In this document: one piece after another, positions 34,081 to 43,530 of the stretch
Layout of the letters: the number at the start of each line of letters is the position of its first letter
How positions within the stretch are numbered: the stretch's first letter is position 1
Assembly: GCA_965202845.1 (NCBI GenBank)
Contig: OZ241856.1
Span: 2,046,001 to 2,110,000 of the forward strand
From: CBDATA01 sp965202845
GTDB lineage: Bacteria; Acidobacteriota; Vicinamibacteria; Marinacidobacterales; Marinacidobacteraceae
Direction: 5' to 3'
Length of the DNA: 64,000 nucleotides
The notes under the pieces: model-generated
What the model was told of the DNA's origin: nothing
The model's input: the letters and a program-made list of their open reading frames with translations, nothing else
The model's database searches: none
Translations under genes and position numbers: made by a program

Positions 34081-35352
34081 TCAGGCGCCGGGTTCCGGCT
34101 TTCGCTGGCGAAGCGCCTCCAGGAACGACTCCGGCGGCTCCTCGCCGGCCTCCCGGGCATTCCGGACCGCTTCCCACGCTTCGTCGAACCGCCCCAGCTC
34201 GGCGAGGGCGGCGGCGCGACGCACATGCGCCGTCCCGTCTCCGGGATCCAGCGCGAGCGCGCGGTCGAGGGCGGCGAGCGCTTCGGGAACGCGGCGCTGA
34301 CGGAGCAGCACATCGCCGAGCGCCGCCAGGGTTCGCGCGTCGTCCGGGCGTTGCTCCAGCGCAGTCCGGAAGTGGAATTCAGCGGCGGGAAGATCGCCGG
34401 CGGCCGCCCGGATCGCTCCGAGTCCGAAGCGGGCGAGCGGCTGGCCGGGATCCAGCGCCACCGCATCCCGGTAGAGCGACGCCGCCTCCTCCGGGCGGGA
34501 GCGCGCATGGAGCACTGCGCCGAACTCCGCCAGGACCACCGGATCCTGCGGACGGATGCCGGCGAGTTCGCGGTATCGGTTCTCGGCCGCGGCGAGACGT
34601 CCGGCGGCGCGGGCGGCGCGGGCCCGTTCCAGCAGCCGGGGCGAGGAGATGTCGCGATCTTTCATCCGGAAGTGGATGGGGTCGCCGATTTCCGGCAGGT
34701 TCGTGTTGCCGGATTCAGGCGAACCGGCGAGAACCGCACGGGCGCGTTCCCGTTCGCCGGCAGCGTTCCATGCCTGGGCGAGCGCCGCGCGCACCGCGCC
34801 GGCCTCAGGAGCCTGCCGGTTCGCGCGCTCCAGAAGGGCCACCGCCTCCCGGGCGTCCCCGGAACGGAGTCGGAGGGAACCGAGGCGGAACAAGGCCAGA
34901 GCGGAACCGGATTCGATTTCCAGCGCCTCCCGGTACGCCGCGGCGGCCCGGTCGGGTTCGCCGAGTTCCTCGCGGATTTCGCCGAGCAGGACGAGCGCCG
35001 GCGGATAGCCGGGTCGATCCCCAAGCGCTGTCTCCAGCGCGTCCGCCGCGTCCTGCGGAGCGCGGGACCGGATCGCGTGCGCGAGCAGATAGCGGGTCTG
35101 AAAGGCGAGCGCATGGTCGGCGGGCGCCAGCCGGATCGCTTCCCGATAGGCGGAGGCGGCGTCCTCCACCAACCCGTGGGCGTGGAGCGTCTCCGCGTAC
35201 TCCAGCCACCGGGAAGGGTCCGCGCCCGTCCGCCCGGCAAGGTCCTCCAGCAGCGCGCGAATCTGGATTTCCGCGGCGTCCTGCGCGTGCGCCATGCCGC
35301 AGGCCAGCAGGAGCACGGCAAGCGAGCGGTGGCGCACGGCGTCCGGCCTCAC
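34081..35352 (-). CDS. Exported TPR protein
   Basis: 423 residues with a signal peptide (SLAVLLLACGMAHAQ). About eight or nine TPR units are visible: VEDAASAYREAIRLAPADHA, PDRAAAAYREALEIESGSAL, LAAAENRYRELAGIRPQDPV, PEEAASLYRDAVALDPGQPL, LPAAEFHFRTALEQRPDDAR, VPEALAALDRALALDPGDGT. Likely a periplasmic scaffold. It lies downstream of the Oar-like receptor gene on the same strand, but a terminator separates them. Confidence 0.85.
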   Translation of the reverse strand: MRPDAVRHRSLAVLLLACGMAHAQDAAEIQIRALLEDLAGRTGADPSRWLEYAETLHAHGLVEDAASAYREAIRLAPADHALAFQTRYLLAHAIRSRAPQDAADALETALGDRPGYPPALVLLGEIREELGEPDRAAAAYREALEIESGSALALFRLGSLRLRSGDAREAVALLERANRQAPEAGAVRAALAQAWNAAGERERARAVLAGSPESGNTNLPEIGDPIHFRMKDRDISSPRLLERARAARAAGRLAAAENRYRELAGIRPQDPVVLAEFGAVLHARSRPEEAASLYRDAVALDPGQPLARFGLGAIRAAAGDLPAAEFHFRTALEQRPDDARTLAALGDVLLRQRRVPEALAALDRALALDPGDGTAHVRRAAALAELGRFDEAWEAVRNAREAGEEPPESFLEALRQRKPEPGA

Positions 35353-35370
35353 AAGAACAAACCCTTCTGC

Positions 35371-35413
35371 AAAAGAAAACCGCCGCCCGGAAGCGAGTGC
35401 TCCCGGACGGCGG
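35371..35413 (-). terminator. Rho-independent terminator after the TonB-receptor gene
   Basis: Stem 35380-35390 with 35403-35413 (10 of 11 pairs, GC only) and a 12-base loop. Read on the minus strand the stem is followed by TTTTCTTTT (35379-35371). It sits 31 bp past the receptor stop. Confidence 0.8.
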
Positions 35414-35443
35414 CCGTTGGGGAAAGGTTCGCCGTTTCCGTCC

Positions 35444-38400
35444 CTAGAAGGTGATCTTCCCCATGAACTGGAACGTGCGAGGGAAGCCCCGGGTTCCCGG
35501 GATGCTTCCGAAGTTGCTCGCGCCGTAGACGGTGCGCGGGCCGCGCCAGTTCACATGGTTGAACAGGTCGATGAATTCGAACCGCAGGGTCAGATTCGCA
35601 TCGGCGTAGAGCCGGGTCGTCTTCTCGAGCGAAACGTCCCAGTTCATCAGCACCGGGCTTCGCACCGAATCGGTGGTGTGCGGAGCGTTGCTGATCTGCA
35701 GGCCCTCGGTCAGGGCGATCCCGGAGGCGGTGACGTAGTTGTCGGTGTTGCCCTTGGGATTGCCGCCGCCGGAAAGCGTCGCGCTGGTCGGCCGCTGGTG
35801 GTTGAAGCCGTAGGAGCCCAGCGGGTTCGTGTTCTGGGTCACGACCAGCGGGAAACCGCTCCGCATGATCGTCACCGCCGACAGCGCCCAACCGCTGAAG
35901 ATCGGATTGTCACCCGGAGTGCGGTACGTCATGTTCAGGTTGACCTGGTGCGGAACATGGATCCGGGACGGGCCGTAATCCGCATCCAGCACCGGGCACT
36001 TGGCAGTGGCGCAAGCGTCGGGAGTGTTGTAGACGGTGCCGGTCTCGCTCTCGAGAAGCGTGTTGCTCTCGTAGATGTTGTCCTTGTGCTGCGTCAGCGT
36101 GTAGTTGACCCGCGCGCCCCAGTTCCCGCGGAACCGCTTTTCGAATTCCACGCGGAGCGAGTTGTAGAGCGACTTACCGTTGCTTACGTGGCGCGCCAGC
36201 ACATTCCGGAAGTGCGGATACGGCCGCAGCAGCTGGCCGAGAGGCAGGGTCTCCCGGTCAGCAAAGGCGCCAAATTGGGAATGGCCGTAGAACGGATTGG
36301 GGTATTCCTCGTTCAACCGATCGCCGAGCGAAAGGTACTGATCCGGCAACTGGTTGATGTTGATGACCGAGTTGTTGGTTCCTCCGATGGGCAGGTCCCT
36401 GCCGGAGCTTCCGACGTATCCCACCTTGAGCGCAAGGTCGTTTCCGATGTCGCGCTGGAAGTCGAGCGACCACTTGTGGATGTACGGGGAAGCGCGGAAC
36501 TGCTCATTGAAGTACACGCTGTCGCCGATGTTCTGATACCGGCCATTCCCGTTGCCGATCGGCGCCTTGAGCCCGTCCGGGAACGGGTTGGAAGCGGTGG
36601 CCATCGGCGGGGTGATCCCGTCCACGCTCGTCTGGAAGTTGGTCACCGAGCTGTATCCGTAGGTTCCGATATTGGAAGCGCTGCCCCCGCCGGGAACCGC
36701 ATAGGGAGCCCAGAACACCGCATACCCGCCGCGAACCACGGTCTCGGGATTCAGGGTGTAGGCGAACCCGACGCGCGGACCGAACTTGATGGCCGGCGGG
36801 TCCCACTGATGGGTCGGATTGCCGTCCACGCCGGCGTACATCAGCCCGCCACGAAGCGGGAAGCCGGGAAGCGAGCTTCCGAGGCTGGGGTCCAGAGTCA
36901 CCTGGGTCGGGAACGGATTGGTGCGATCCCATCCGACCGCAAAGCCATTGTCGTCCTCCTGCAGCCCGGTCTCGTGCTCGAGGCGGATCCCGATGTTCAA
37001 CACCAGATTCTCGCTCGGCCGCCAGTCGTCCTGGATGAATCCGCCGAAGTAGTCGATGAACACATCAGCCGGTTCGGCGAGCGTGGCGCTGCCGCCGTTG
37101 GGGATGCCCAGCAACAAGTCCGCCAGCGCGTTTCCGGAACCGGCTTCCGGTTCGGTCGGGTTCGGCCCCTGGGTGAACTTCTGGGCGAAGCTCAAGGAGA
37201 AACCATTGTCAAAGGACGCCGCATGGAGACCCATGCGCCGCCACTGTCCTCCGTACTTGAGCGTGTGGTTTCCGATGAACTGCGAATAGGTGCCGCTGAC
37301 TTCCCGGGAGGTCCACTGGATGTCGTTGTTGGACCAGGAGCCGTGGGTGTCCCCTCCGTCACCGAAGTTGGACACCGAAATCAAAGGGAACTGACCGGCA
37401 TACCCCTCCTGCGCGTAGAGCTGATCGATAAAACCGCCGGTGAGCCCGAGTTCGTTTCGGAGCGAGTCGGCGCCGTAGACCGGATTGTCCACCGAGTCAT
37501 TGAAGTACGTCTGCCCGTAGCGAAGCGTCAGGACCGATGCGTCGCCGGTGATGAGGGTGTTGTTGAACGCCACCGCGTGCACATCACGACCAAGTGACGC
37601 CGACCCGATGCCGTAGTCCGGATGGGTGTCGGCGTTGAGGAGATCCTTGTAGTGGCCGAAGGCCGGCTCCTCGGAGGTGTAGTACATGTAGGTCAAGGAC
37701 GACTGCCACGAATCCGAGAAGCTGTGGGACAGGTTTCCGGTGGCTTGAAGCGCCTGCACCCGCTGTACGCCGGAAGTCGAGACATCACCGCCGGATCCGA
37801 GGCTGGTAAGCAATCGAGCCAGCGCCGATCCGGTGGGGTTGATCAGGTTCGCCGGAATCCGGTTTCCCGGGAAGGGACGGCGGTTGCCGTTCGCATCCAG
37901 GTCAAAGGGGTTGTAAATCGTGGAGCCGCTCTGGGAGAAGTCTCCACCCGCTTCGGCCGCGGTGGGCACCGTGACGGTGGTGTTGTCAATCGCGTCGTCG
38001 GTGTATCCCTCGGCGGACAGCCAGAAGAAGGTCTGGTCGCGCAGGACCGGCCCGCCGAACGACCCGCCAAAGAGGTTGTAGGGAGCTTCGTTGATGTCCT
38101 CGTCCTTGAGAGTGCCGTCATCCACATCCTGCTGCTGGAAGTACGCGAGCTTCCGCCAGAAGGTGTTCAACTTCTTGGGGCGGAACTGGTATAGGCCGCT
38201 GCCCGCCCAATTGTTGGTGCCAGAGCGGTGGATCACGTTGAAGACGCCGCCGCCGGTGCGCCCCATCTCGGCGTCGTAGGTGTTGGTCTGGACCTTCATT
38301 TCCTGGACCGCCTCGAATACCGGGATGATCACCGATCGATTCCGCAGGTCGGTGGTCGAAATGCCGTCCACCGTGTAGTTGTTCCCGCGCAGCGGACCGC

Positions 38401-38959
38401 CGCCCAGGGAGAGGAGCGAGGAGTTCGTCTGGTCGGACTGCTTCACCCATACCGGGTTTCCGGTGTGGACCACGTTCGGGGTGCCCACCGACATGATGAA
38501 GACGTTGCGACCGGGAGTGGGAAGGACTTCCAGCTCGGCGCGACTGACCGACGCCGCCACCGAGGCGGAGGCGGTTTCGATCAACGGCGTCTCGCCGGTG
38601 ACCGTCACCGTCTCCTCGATGCCGCCGACGCCGAGCGAGGCGTCCACCACCAGGGCGGCGGAAACGCCGACGATCAGATCCTCGCTCACGAAGGGAGCGA
38701 AGCCGCTGAGCTCGGCCCGAAGGTGGTAGGTGGCCGGCTGCACGTTGGCGAACACGTATTCGCCAACCGCATTGGTCACCGATGTCCGCATGGCGCCGGT
38801 GTCGGCGTTCTCGAGGGAAATCGAAACCCCCGGAAGGACGCCGCCGTCGGTGTCGCGCACCACGCCGCGCACGCTGCCCTGGAACGTCTGGGCGAACGCC
38901 CCCGACGCAATTCCCAAGGCCGCCAGCGTCGCGGCCGTCCTGAACAAAAGCGATCTCAT
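35444..38959 (-). CDS. Oar-like TonB-dependent outer-membrane receptor
   Basis: 1171 residues. The signal peptide MRSLLFRTAATLAALGIASGAFA is followed by a carboxypeptidase-regulatory domain (GSVRGVVRDTDGGVLPGVSI), then a plug (SLLSLGGGPLRGNNYTVDGI, MGRTGGGVFNVIHRSGTN) and a long beta-barrel ending with Phe (RTFQFMGKITF), as is usual for outer-membrane barrels. Proteins of this size and order are typical of Acidobacteria and bind oligosaccharides, peptides or other polymers; the ligand cannot be predicted. The start at 38959 is fixed by an aggaggga ribosome site 4 bp before the ATG. Confidence 0.93.
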   Translation of the reverse strand: MRSLLFRTAATLAALGIASGAFAQTFQGSVRGVVRDTDGGVLPGVSISLENADTGAMRTSVTNAVGEYVFANVQPATYHLRAELSGFAPFVSEDLIVGVSAALVVDASLGVGGIEETVTVTGETPLIETASASVAASVSRAELEVLPTPGRNVFIMSVGTPNVVHTGNPVWVKQSDQTNSSLLSLGGGPLRGNNYTVDGISTTDLRNRSVIIPVFEAVQEMKVQTNTYDAEMGRTGGGVFNVIHRSGTNNWAGSGLYQFRPKKLNTFWRKLAYFQQQDVDDGTLKDEDINEAPYNLFGGSFGGPVLRDQTFFWLSAEGYTDDAIDNTTVTVPTAAEAGGDFSQSGSTIYNPFDLDANGNRRPFPGNRIPANLINPTGSALARLLTSLGSGGDVSTSGVQRVQALQATGNLSHSFSDSWQSSLTYMYYTSEEPAFGHYKDLLNADTHPDYGIGSASLGRDVHAVAFNNTLITGDASVLTLRYGQTYFNDSVDNPVYGADSLRNELGLTGGFIDQLYAQEGYAGQFPLISVSNFGDGGDTHGSWSNNDIQWTSREVSGTYSQFIGNHTLKYGGQWRRMGLHAASFDNGFSLSFAQKFTQGPNPTEPEAGSGNALADLLLGIPNGGSATLAEPADVFIDYFGGFIQDDWRPSENLVLNIGIRLEHETGLQEDDNGFAVGWDRTNPFPTQVTLDPSLGSSLPGFPLRGGLMYAGVDGNPTHQWDPPAIKFGPRVGFAYTLNPETVVRGGYAVFWAPYAVPGGGSASNIGTYGYSSVTNFQTSVDGITPPMATASNPFPDGLKAPIGNGNGRYQNIGDSVYFNEQFRASPYIHKWSLDFQRDIGNDLALKVGYVGSSGRDLPIGGTNNSVININQLPDQYLSLGDRLNEEYPNPFYGHSQFGAFADRETLPLGQLLRPYPHFRNVLARHVSNGKSLYNSLRVEFEKRFRGNWGARVNYTLTQHKDNIYESNTLLESETGTVYNTPDACATAKCPVLDADYGPSRIHVPHQVNLNMTYRTPGDNPIFSGWALSAVTIMRSGFPLVVTQNTNPLGSYGFNHQRPTSATLSGGGNPKGNTDNYVTASGIALTEGLQISNAPHTTDSVRSPVLMNWDVSLEKTTRLYADANLTLRFEFIDLFNHVNWRGPRTVYGASNFGSIPGTRGFPRTFQFMGKITF

Positions 38960-39259
38960 GAGTCCCTCCTGGATCATGGGCAAAACCGTCCGGCGCGACG
39001 ATGCGCCGAACGCGAAAGCTCGCCACGCGACCCGCGAACGGACACGGGGCGCATGGCTGGGGACGCGCAGTCTATCAAAACGAACACGCCGCATTGCAAG
39101 CGACGGCAAGCAAAAGGCAAGCCGCGCAGCAAATCAGATTACAATCCATTTTATGTCAAGGATTTGACGGGATGCAGCCACACGTTTCGGTCCGCGAAAA
39201 CCCAAAACCCCGGATACGGAATCCGGGAATGCGTACCCGGCGGGGCCGCCCCCGGCGGC
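38960..39259 (-). promoter_or_regulatory. Upstream region of the TonB-receptor gene
   Basis: A 300-bp gap without a supported gene. It holds the aggaggga ribosome site next to the ATG, an AT-rich patch at about 39108-39175, and on the minus strand TTGACA (39159-39154), a possible -35 box. A convincing -10 at normal spacing is not evident, so the promoter assignment is weak. Confidence 0.35.
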
Positions 39260-40408
39260 TCAAAGTCGCGCCGCCAGGCGGGCCATCCGACCGAAGTACT
39301 CCGCGTGGCCCGCGAGAATCCGCTCCTCGGCCTCCCGGTTCGGCTCGAGTGACCACTCTCCGGATTCGCGGGTTCCTCCGAGCAGGATTCCGTCGGCGCG
39401 GGGCATCATGTAGAGCCCCTGGATCAGGGCGATGTACCGGATTTCCGGCTGCGGCAGCAGCACGGTGAGCTGCCCCTTGATCGGCGTCAGTTCGGGGTCG
39501 CCGACCAGGTCGCGGGCGCCGATTCCGGCGCAGTTGACGACCCGGCGCTCTGGAAGCGCGGCGATTTCGTCCAGGGAGCGGAACTGGCGGATGCGGATGC
39601 GGCCGCCGGCGAGCTGGAAGTCCCGCAGCACCGCCGCCAGGTACACCGGGGGTTCGATCATCATGGTGGCGTACTGGCGGGCGCTCCGGGAGGGGAACGG
39701 ATGGGCGCCGGGCTCCAGTTCGCGGGAATCGGGAAAGAGGTCGGCCAGCGGGTCGGGCCGGGGAGACGCCCCGAAGGCGGCGTCGCTGAGGACGTAGTTG
39801 GGAAGCCAGCGCACCCCGTACCGGTCGCCCACCATGTCCTGGAAGATGCGCTGCGAGATGCGCGCCGCCCGCTCGAAGCGCGCCTGGAACGCCGCGGTGT
39901 GGACGCGGGCGTCGGAGACCGAGTACGGCCCCCACTGGGCGCAGGCGACGTTCGAGGTGGTGCGGGGCGGCAGGTCCTTCGCGTGGATGGTGACGTCGAC
40001 GCCGCGCTGCTGGAGGAGGCGGGCGGTGGCGAGTCCGACCGCGCCGCACCCGATGACCGCGGCGCGGGCCGGGGGCGGGCCGTCGCCCAGCAGCTCCTCG
40101 ACCGCAAGCCAGGCGCTGCCCCACGAAAGGCTGACCCCGCCGCCGCCGTGCCCGTAGTTGTGGACCAGGACGCGGCCACCGCCCAGATCCTCGCACTCCA
40201 CCCGGAAGCCGGAGGGACGGAAGGGGCGCAGGCCGACCACGGTGCGGATCACCCGATCCCGCGAGACCTGGACCGGGGGCAGGCGGAGCGCCGGGGAGGG
40301 ACGGCGGACCGTCGCGGGCGGCCTTCCGGAGCAGGCGGCGGCAAGAGCGGGAATCGCGGCCAGCAGCCGGCGGCGGGACGGAGCGTCGGGGGGAGGCGTT
40401 GGCGCCAT
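39260..40408 (-). CDS. Exported FAD-dependent amino-acid oxidase (DAO family)
   Basis: 382 residues. The N-terminus has SRRRLLAAIPALAAACSG, a Tat-like or lipoprotein signal. The FAD fold starts with AAVIGCGAVGLATARLLQQRG; NYGHGGGGVSLSWGSAW and RRVVNCAGIGARDLVGD, and the C-terminal PRADGILLGGTRESGEWSL, match D-amino-acid oxidase-type enzymes, with the GHGGxG part placed ahead of the Rossmann motif. It oxidises a D-amino acid or similar amine outside the cytoplasm by inference. Start chosen at 40408; divergent from the HD-like gene. Confidence 0.83.
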   Translation of the reverse strand: MAPTPPPDAPSRRRLLAAIPALAAACSGRPPATVRRPSPALRLPPVQVSRDRVIRTVVGLRPFRPSGFRVECEDLGGGRVLVHNYGHGGGGVSLSWGSAWLAVEELLGDGPPPARAAVIGCGAVGLATARLLQQRGVDVTIHAKDLPPRTTSNVACAQWGPYSVSDARVHTAAFQARFERAARISQRIFQDMVGDRYGVRWLPNYVLSDAAFGASPRPDPLADLFPDSRELEPGAHPFPSRSARQYATMMIEPPVYLAAVLRDFQLAGGRIRIRQFRSLDEIAALPERRVVNCAGIGARDLVGDPELTPIKGQLTVLLPQPEIRYIALIQGLYMMPRADGILLGGTRESGEWSLEPNREAEERILAGHAEYFGRMARLAARL

Positions 40409-40463
40409 CGCGGATCGGTTCCCTATACTAGTTTTCCTTCCCACGCAGGAGGCAGACGCCCAT

Positions 40464-41189
40464 ATGGATCGCAGACTCTTTCTCAAGGCGACGGCGGCCG
40501 TCAGCGCCGCCGGCGTCGTCGGCGTGAATGACCGGGCGGAGGCGCTCGAACACGAGATGATCCACCTGCTGGAGGCGCCGGAGCGGCCGCCGCTGGCGAA
40601 GGCGGAAGGGGAGGACGCGCTCCCGGCGATGCCCGACAAGCCGACGCTGGTCGACTTTTTCGAGCGCCGGTTCGCCCCCGCCTCCCACGTGCTCCAAAGC
40701 GCCACCCGCGCCATGAAGTTCGGGATGAGCGAGGAGATCGTCCTCGCCTGCCTGCTCCATGACATCTCGGTGACCAACCTGGTGCGGGCGGATCACGGCT
40801 GGTGGTGCGCGCAGATGATCGAGCCGTACGTGCCGGAGAAGGTGGCCTGGGCCATCCGCTACCACCAGGCGCTCCGGTTCTTCCCGGATCCCTCGGTCGG
40901 CTACGAGTACCCGGAGATGTACGCGCGGATGTTCGGCGCCGATTACGAGCCGGAGCCGTACATCAAGGCCGCCTGGGAGTACGCCCGCAACCACAAGTGG
41001 TACATGGAGGCTCGGTCCATCACCCTCCACGACGACTACAGCTTCGAGCGGGACGCCCAGGTGTCCCTCGATCCGTTCGTGGACATCATCGGCCGCCACT
41101 TCCGGCAGCCGAAGGAGGGGCTGGGGTACGACAACAGCCCGACCGCCCACATGTGGCGGACGATGATCAATCCGCGCCGGCGCCTGTAG
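40464..41189 (+). CDS. Tat-exported HD-domain-like protein
   Basis: 241 residues. The Tat signal is MDRRLFLKATAAVSAAGVVG. The body resembles HD phosphohydrolase-type proteins: FAPASHVLQSATRAMKFG, EEIVLACLLHDISVTNL (HD pair) and AWAIRYHQALRFF. The His/Asp pattern is incomplete to my eye, so catalytic competence is uncertain. An aggagg ribosome site lies 13 bp before the ATG. Convergent with the amino-acid permease, with a 23-bp tail overlap. Confidence 0.75.
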   Translation: MDRRLFLKATAAVSAAGVVGVNDRAEALEHEMIHLLEAPERPPLAKAEGEDALPAMPDKPTLVDFFERRFAPASHVLQSATRAMKFGMSEEIVLACLLHDISVTNLVRADHGWWCAQMIEPYVPEKVAWAIRYHQALRFFPDPSVGYEYPEMYARMFGADYEPEPYIKAAWEYARNHKWYMEARSITLHDDYSFERDAQVSLDPFVDIIGRHFRQPKEGLGYDNSPTAHMWRTMINPRRRL

Positions 41190-42492
41190 GGGCCGGACGC
41201 GGACGGCGGCGCTCCAGCACGAGGTACGCCGCCGCGCCGGAGACGGCGGTCAGCAGTCCGAGCGTGGACTCCGCCGGCCGTTCCAGCAGGGTGTAGCCGA
41301 GAATCCAGCCGTTCGCCGCCAGGAAGAACAACGCCGGCAGCGGGTGGAGGGGCGCCTGGAAGCGGCCGGGGATCGCTCCCGCCACCCGGTTGGAGCGGAG
41401 CGGGAAGACGCCGGCGACCGTCGCCGAGGTGGAGAGTCCGAGCGTGAACCCGGCGTAGAGCAGGATCTGCTCGAACGTCCCGGTGTAGATGAGCGCCAGG
41501 GTCAGACCGGACTGCACGAGGAGCGCCCGGTGGGGGACGCCGCTCCGCCCCGCCGCGCCGAGAGGCCGGAGAAAGGCTTGGTCCTCCCCCATCGCCCGGA
41601 CCACCCGGGGGCCCAGGAAGACCATCGCGCTCACCGTGGAGGCGAGAACCAGCGCCAGCACCCCGGACATGACCCGGCCGGCGGCCGGACCCAGGATCCG
41701 GTCCGCCGCCAGATAGCCGACTTCGACGCGACCGGCGAGTTCCTCCAGGGGGACCGCCCGGAGGATCACCAGGTTCACCAGCAGGTAGAGGACGGTGACC
41801 AAAAGCGTCCCGCCCACCAGCGCCCGGGCCAGCCGGTCCGGGCGCCGCAGGTCGCCGACGATGTACACCGCGGCGTTCCAACCGGTGTAGGCGTAGGACA
41901 CGTAGACCAGCGACACCGCGAAGCCGGGAGTCAGCAGCAGCCCGAAGTCCCCCGCAGCGGGAGCGACCTGGGAGCCGCCGCCCGCAGCAAGAAGCCCCAT
42001 GCCGCAGAACGCGGCCACCAGCAGGATCTTGACGGCGGTCAGCAGGTCGTTCATCCCGCTCCCGAAGCCGACCGGGAACGCATGAACGGCGGTGAACAGC
42101 AGGACCGCGCCGGCGGCGAAGTGGGTTGCGGGCAGGCCGGGGACCAGCGGCTCCAGGTAGGTGGCCATCGCCATCGCGGCGAGCGCAGTGGGGGCGGCGA
42201 AACCCATCGTCGCGGAGACGCAGCCGGCGGCGAATCCGATCGCCGGGTGGGAGGTCCTGCGGAGCAGGGCGTACTCGCCGCCCGACCGCGGAAGCGCGGC
42301 GCCCAGTTCGGCGTAGACCAGCGCCCCGCAGAGCGCCATCAAGCCGCCCACCACCCACAGCAGGAGCGCGGGGAAGGCGGAGGGCACCGCCGCCACCTGG
42401 AATCCGAGGCTGGTGAAGACCCCGGTTCCGATCATGTTCGCCACCACGAACAGGGCGGCGGTGCGGGTGGAGAGGCCGGCGGCGCCGGTCAT
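41167..42492 (-). CDS. APC superfamily amino acid permease
   Basis: 441 residues, about 12 membrane helices. The N-terminal helix VVANMIGTGVFTSLGFQ is the substrate-binding unwound helix of APC transporters. YAELGAALPRSGGEYALLRR is the conserved segment after helix 2, and YAYTGWNAAVYIVGDLRRP matches helix 6 and the loop after it. Neighbouring genes (exported amino-acid oxidase, RidA-like) fit amino-acid use. Confidence 0.9.
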   Translation of the reverse strand: MTGAAGLSTRTAALFVVANMIGTGVFTSLGFQVAAVPSAFPALLLWVVGGLMALCGALVYAELGAALPRSGGEYALLRRTSHPAIGFAAGCVSATMGFAAPTALAAMAMATYLEPLVPGLPATHFAAGAVLLFTAVHAFPVGFGSGMNDLLTAVKILLVAAFCGMGLLAAGGGSQVAPAAGDFGLLLTPGFAVSLVYVSYAYTGWNAAVYIVGDLRRPDRLARALVGGTLLVTVLYLLVNLVILRAVPLEELAGRVEVGYLAADRILGPAAGRVMSGVLALVLASTVSAMVFLGPRVVRAMGEDQAFLRPLGAAGRSGVPHRALLVQSGLTLALIYTGTFEQILLYAGFTLGLSTSATVAGVFPLRSNRVAGAIPGRFQAPLHPLPALFFLAANGWILGYTLLERPAESTLGLLTAVSGAAAYLVLERRRPRPAPTGAGAD

Positions 42493-42511
42493 GCGTCTTC
42501 TTCGCGCGAGT

Positions 42512-42970
42512 TCAGCGCGCCGCGATCATGTCGATTTCGACCAGCGCCCCGAGCGGGATGCCCGCTACCGCCACGGTGGTTCGCACCGGCGGAATCGCGC
42601 CCTCCGGGAAGTAGGAGGCGTAGACCTCGTTCATCGCCGCGAAATCGTCCACGTCGGCGAGGAAGACCCCGGTGCGCACCACGTCCCCGAAGCCGAGTCC
42701 GGCCTCCTCCAGCACCGCCTGCAGGTTCCGCATCACCTGGTGGGTCTGCTCGGCGATGCCGCCCTCGACCAGCCCGCCCCCTTCGTGATTCAGGGCGATC
42801 TGGCCGGCGAGGAAGACGAACCCGCCGACGTCCACGCCCGCCGAGTAGGGACCCACCGGGGGAATCCGGCCGGCCAGCCGGGTCGTTTCGACGGGCGGGT
42901 CCTCAGGCGGCGGAGGCGGAGCGCCGCAGGCTAGGGCTGCAAGCAGGACGGGGAAGACGAGGCTGCGCAT
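42512..42970 (-). CDS. Exported RidA family protein
   Basis: 152 residues. Lipoprotein signal MRSLVFPVLLAALACG, a Pro-rich linker, then a RidA/YjgF domain: PVGPYSAGVDVGGFVFLAGQ, TGVFLADVDDFAAMNEVYASYF and PVRTTVAVAGIPLGALVEID, with the imine-deaminase arginine in PVRTTVAV. RidA hydrolyses reactive enamines from amino-acid metabolism. The export signal is unusual but recurs in acidobacterial members. It lies 19 bp upstream of the permease gene in the same direction. Confidence 0.88.
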   Translation of the reverse strand: MRSLVFPVLLAALACGAPPPPPEDPPVETTRLAGRIPPVGPYSAGVDVGGFVFLAGQIALNHEGGGLVEGGIAEQTHQVMRNLQAVLEEAGLGFGDVVRTGVFLADVDDFAAMNEVYASYFPEGAIPPVRTTVAVAGIPLGALVEIDMIAAR

Positions 42971-43005
42971 GGTGGAGGAATCCTACCGGGTAGAATCTTC
43001 CGATC

Positions 43006-43530
43006 ATGTGGACAAGGCCGGGGCCGGACGAATGCGCCGCCTACTACCAGGATGTCATCCGACTGGTTCCCGAAGGGGCGCTGCCGGACGTCGCCGTCGC
43101 CGAAATGGACGCGCTGCACGCGCTCCTCGGCGGCGTATCGGAAGCGGATTCGCGGAGCGCCTACCTGCCGGGCAAGTGGTCGATCCGCGAGGTGGTGGGG
43201 CACATCGCCGACACCGAACGGGTGATGGCGTTCCGGGCGTTCACCTTCGCCCGGGGCGACCGGGTCTCCCTCCCTTCGATGGAGCAGGACGACTACGCCC
43301 GCGCCTCCGGCCACGGCGACCGGCCGCTCGCCTCGCTGCTCGAGGAACTCGGGACCGTCCGGAGCGCCACCGTGAGCCTGATGCGCTCGCTGGACCCGGA
43401 GGCGCTCGACCGGACCGGGGAAGCGAGCGGCTTCCGGTTCACGGTGCGGGCGCTCTGCTTCCAGACGGTCGGACACGCCATCCACCACCGCCGGGAGCTC
43501 GAAACCCGCTACCTGGGGAACCGGTCTTGA
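43006..43530 (+). CDS. DinB/YfiT-like metal-dependent four-helix protein
   Basis: 174 residues of the DinB_2 type. LPGKWSIREVVGHIADTERVMAFRA has the first metal His, and TVGHAIHHRRELETRYL has the C-terminal His pair; FTFARGDRVSLPSMEQDDYA is typical. This superfamily includes thiol S-transferases; the activity here is unknown. It overlaps the MFS gene tail by 92 bp in convergent orientation. Confidence 0.87.
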   Translation: MWTRPGPDECAAYYQDVIRLVPEGALPDVAVAEMDALHALLGGVSEADSRSAYLPGKWSIREVVGHIADTERVMAFRAFTFARGDRVSLPSMEQDDYARASGHGDRPLASLLEELGTVRSATVSLMRSLDPEALDRTGEASGFRFTVRALCFQTVGHAIHHRRELETRYLGNRS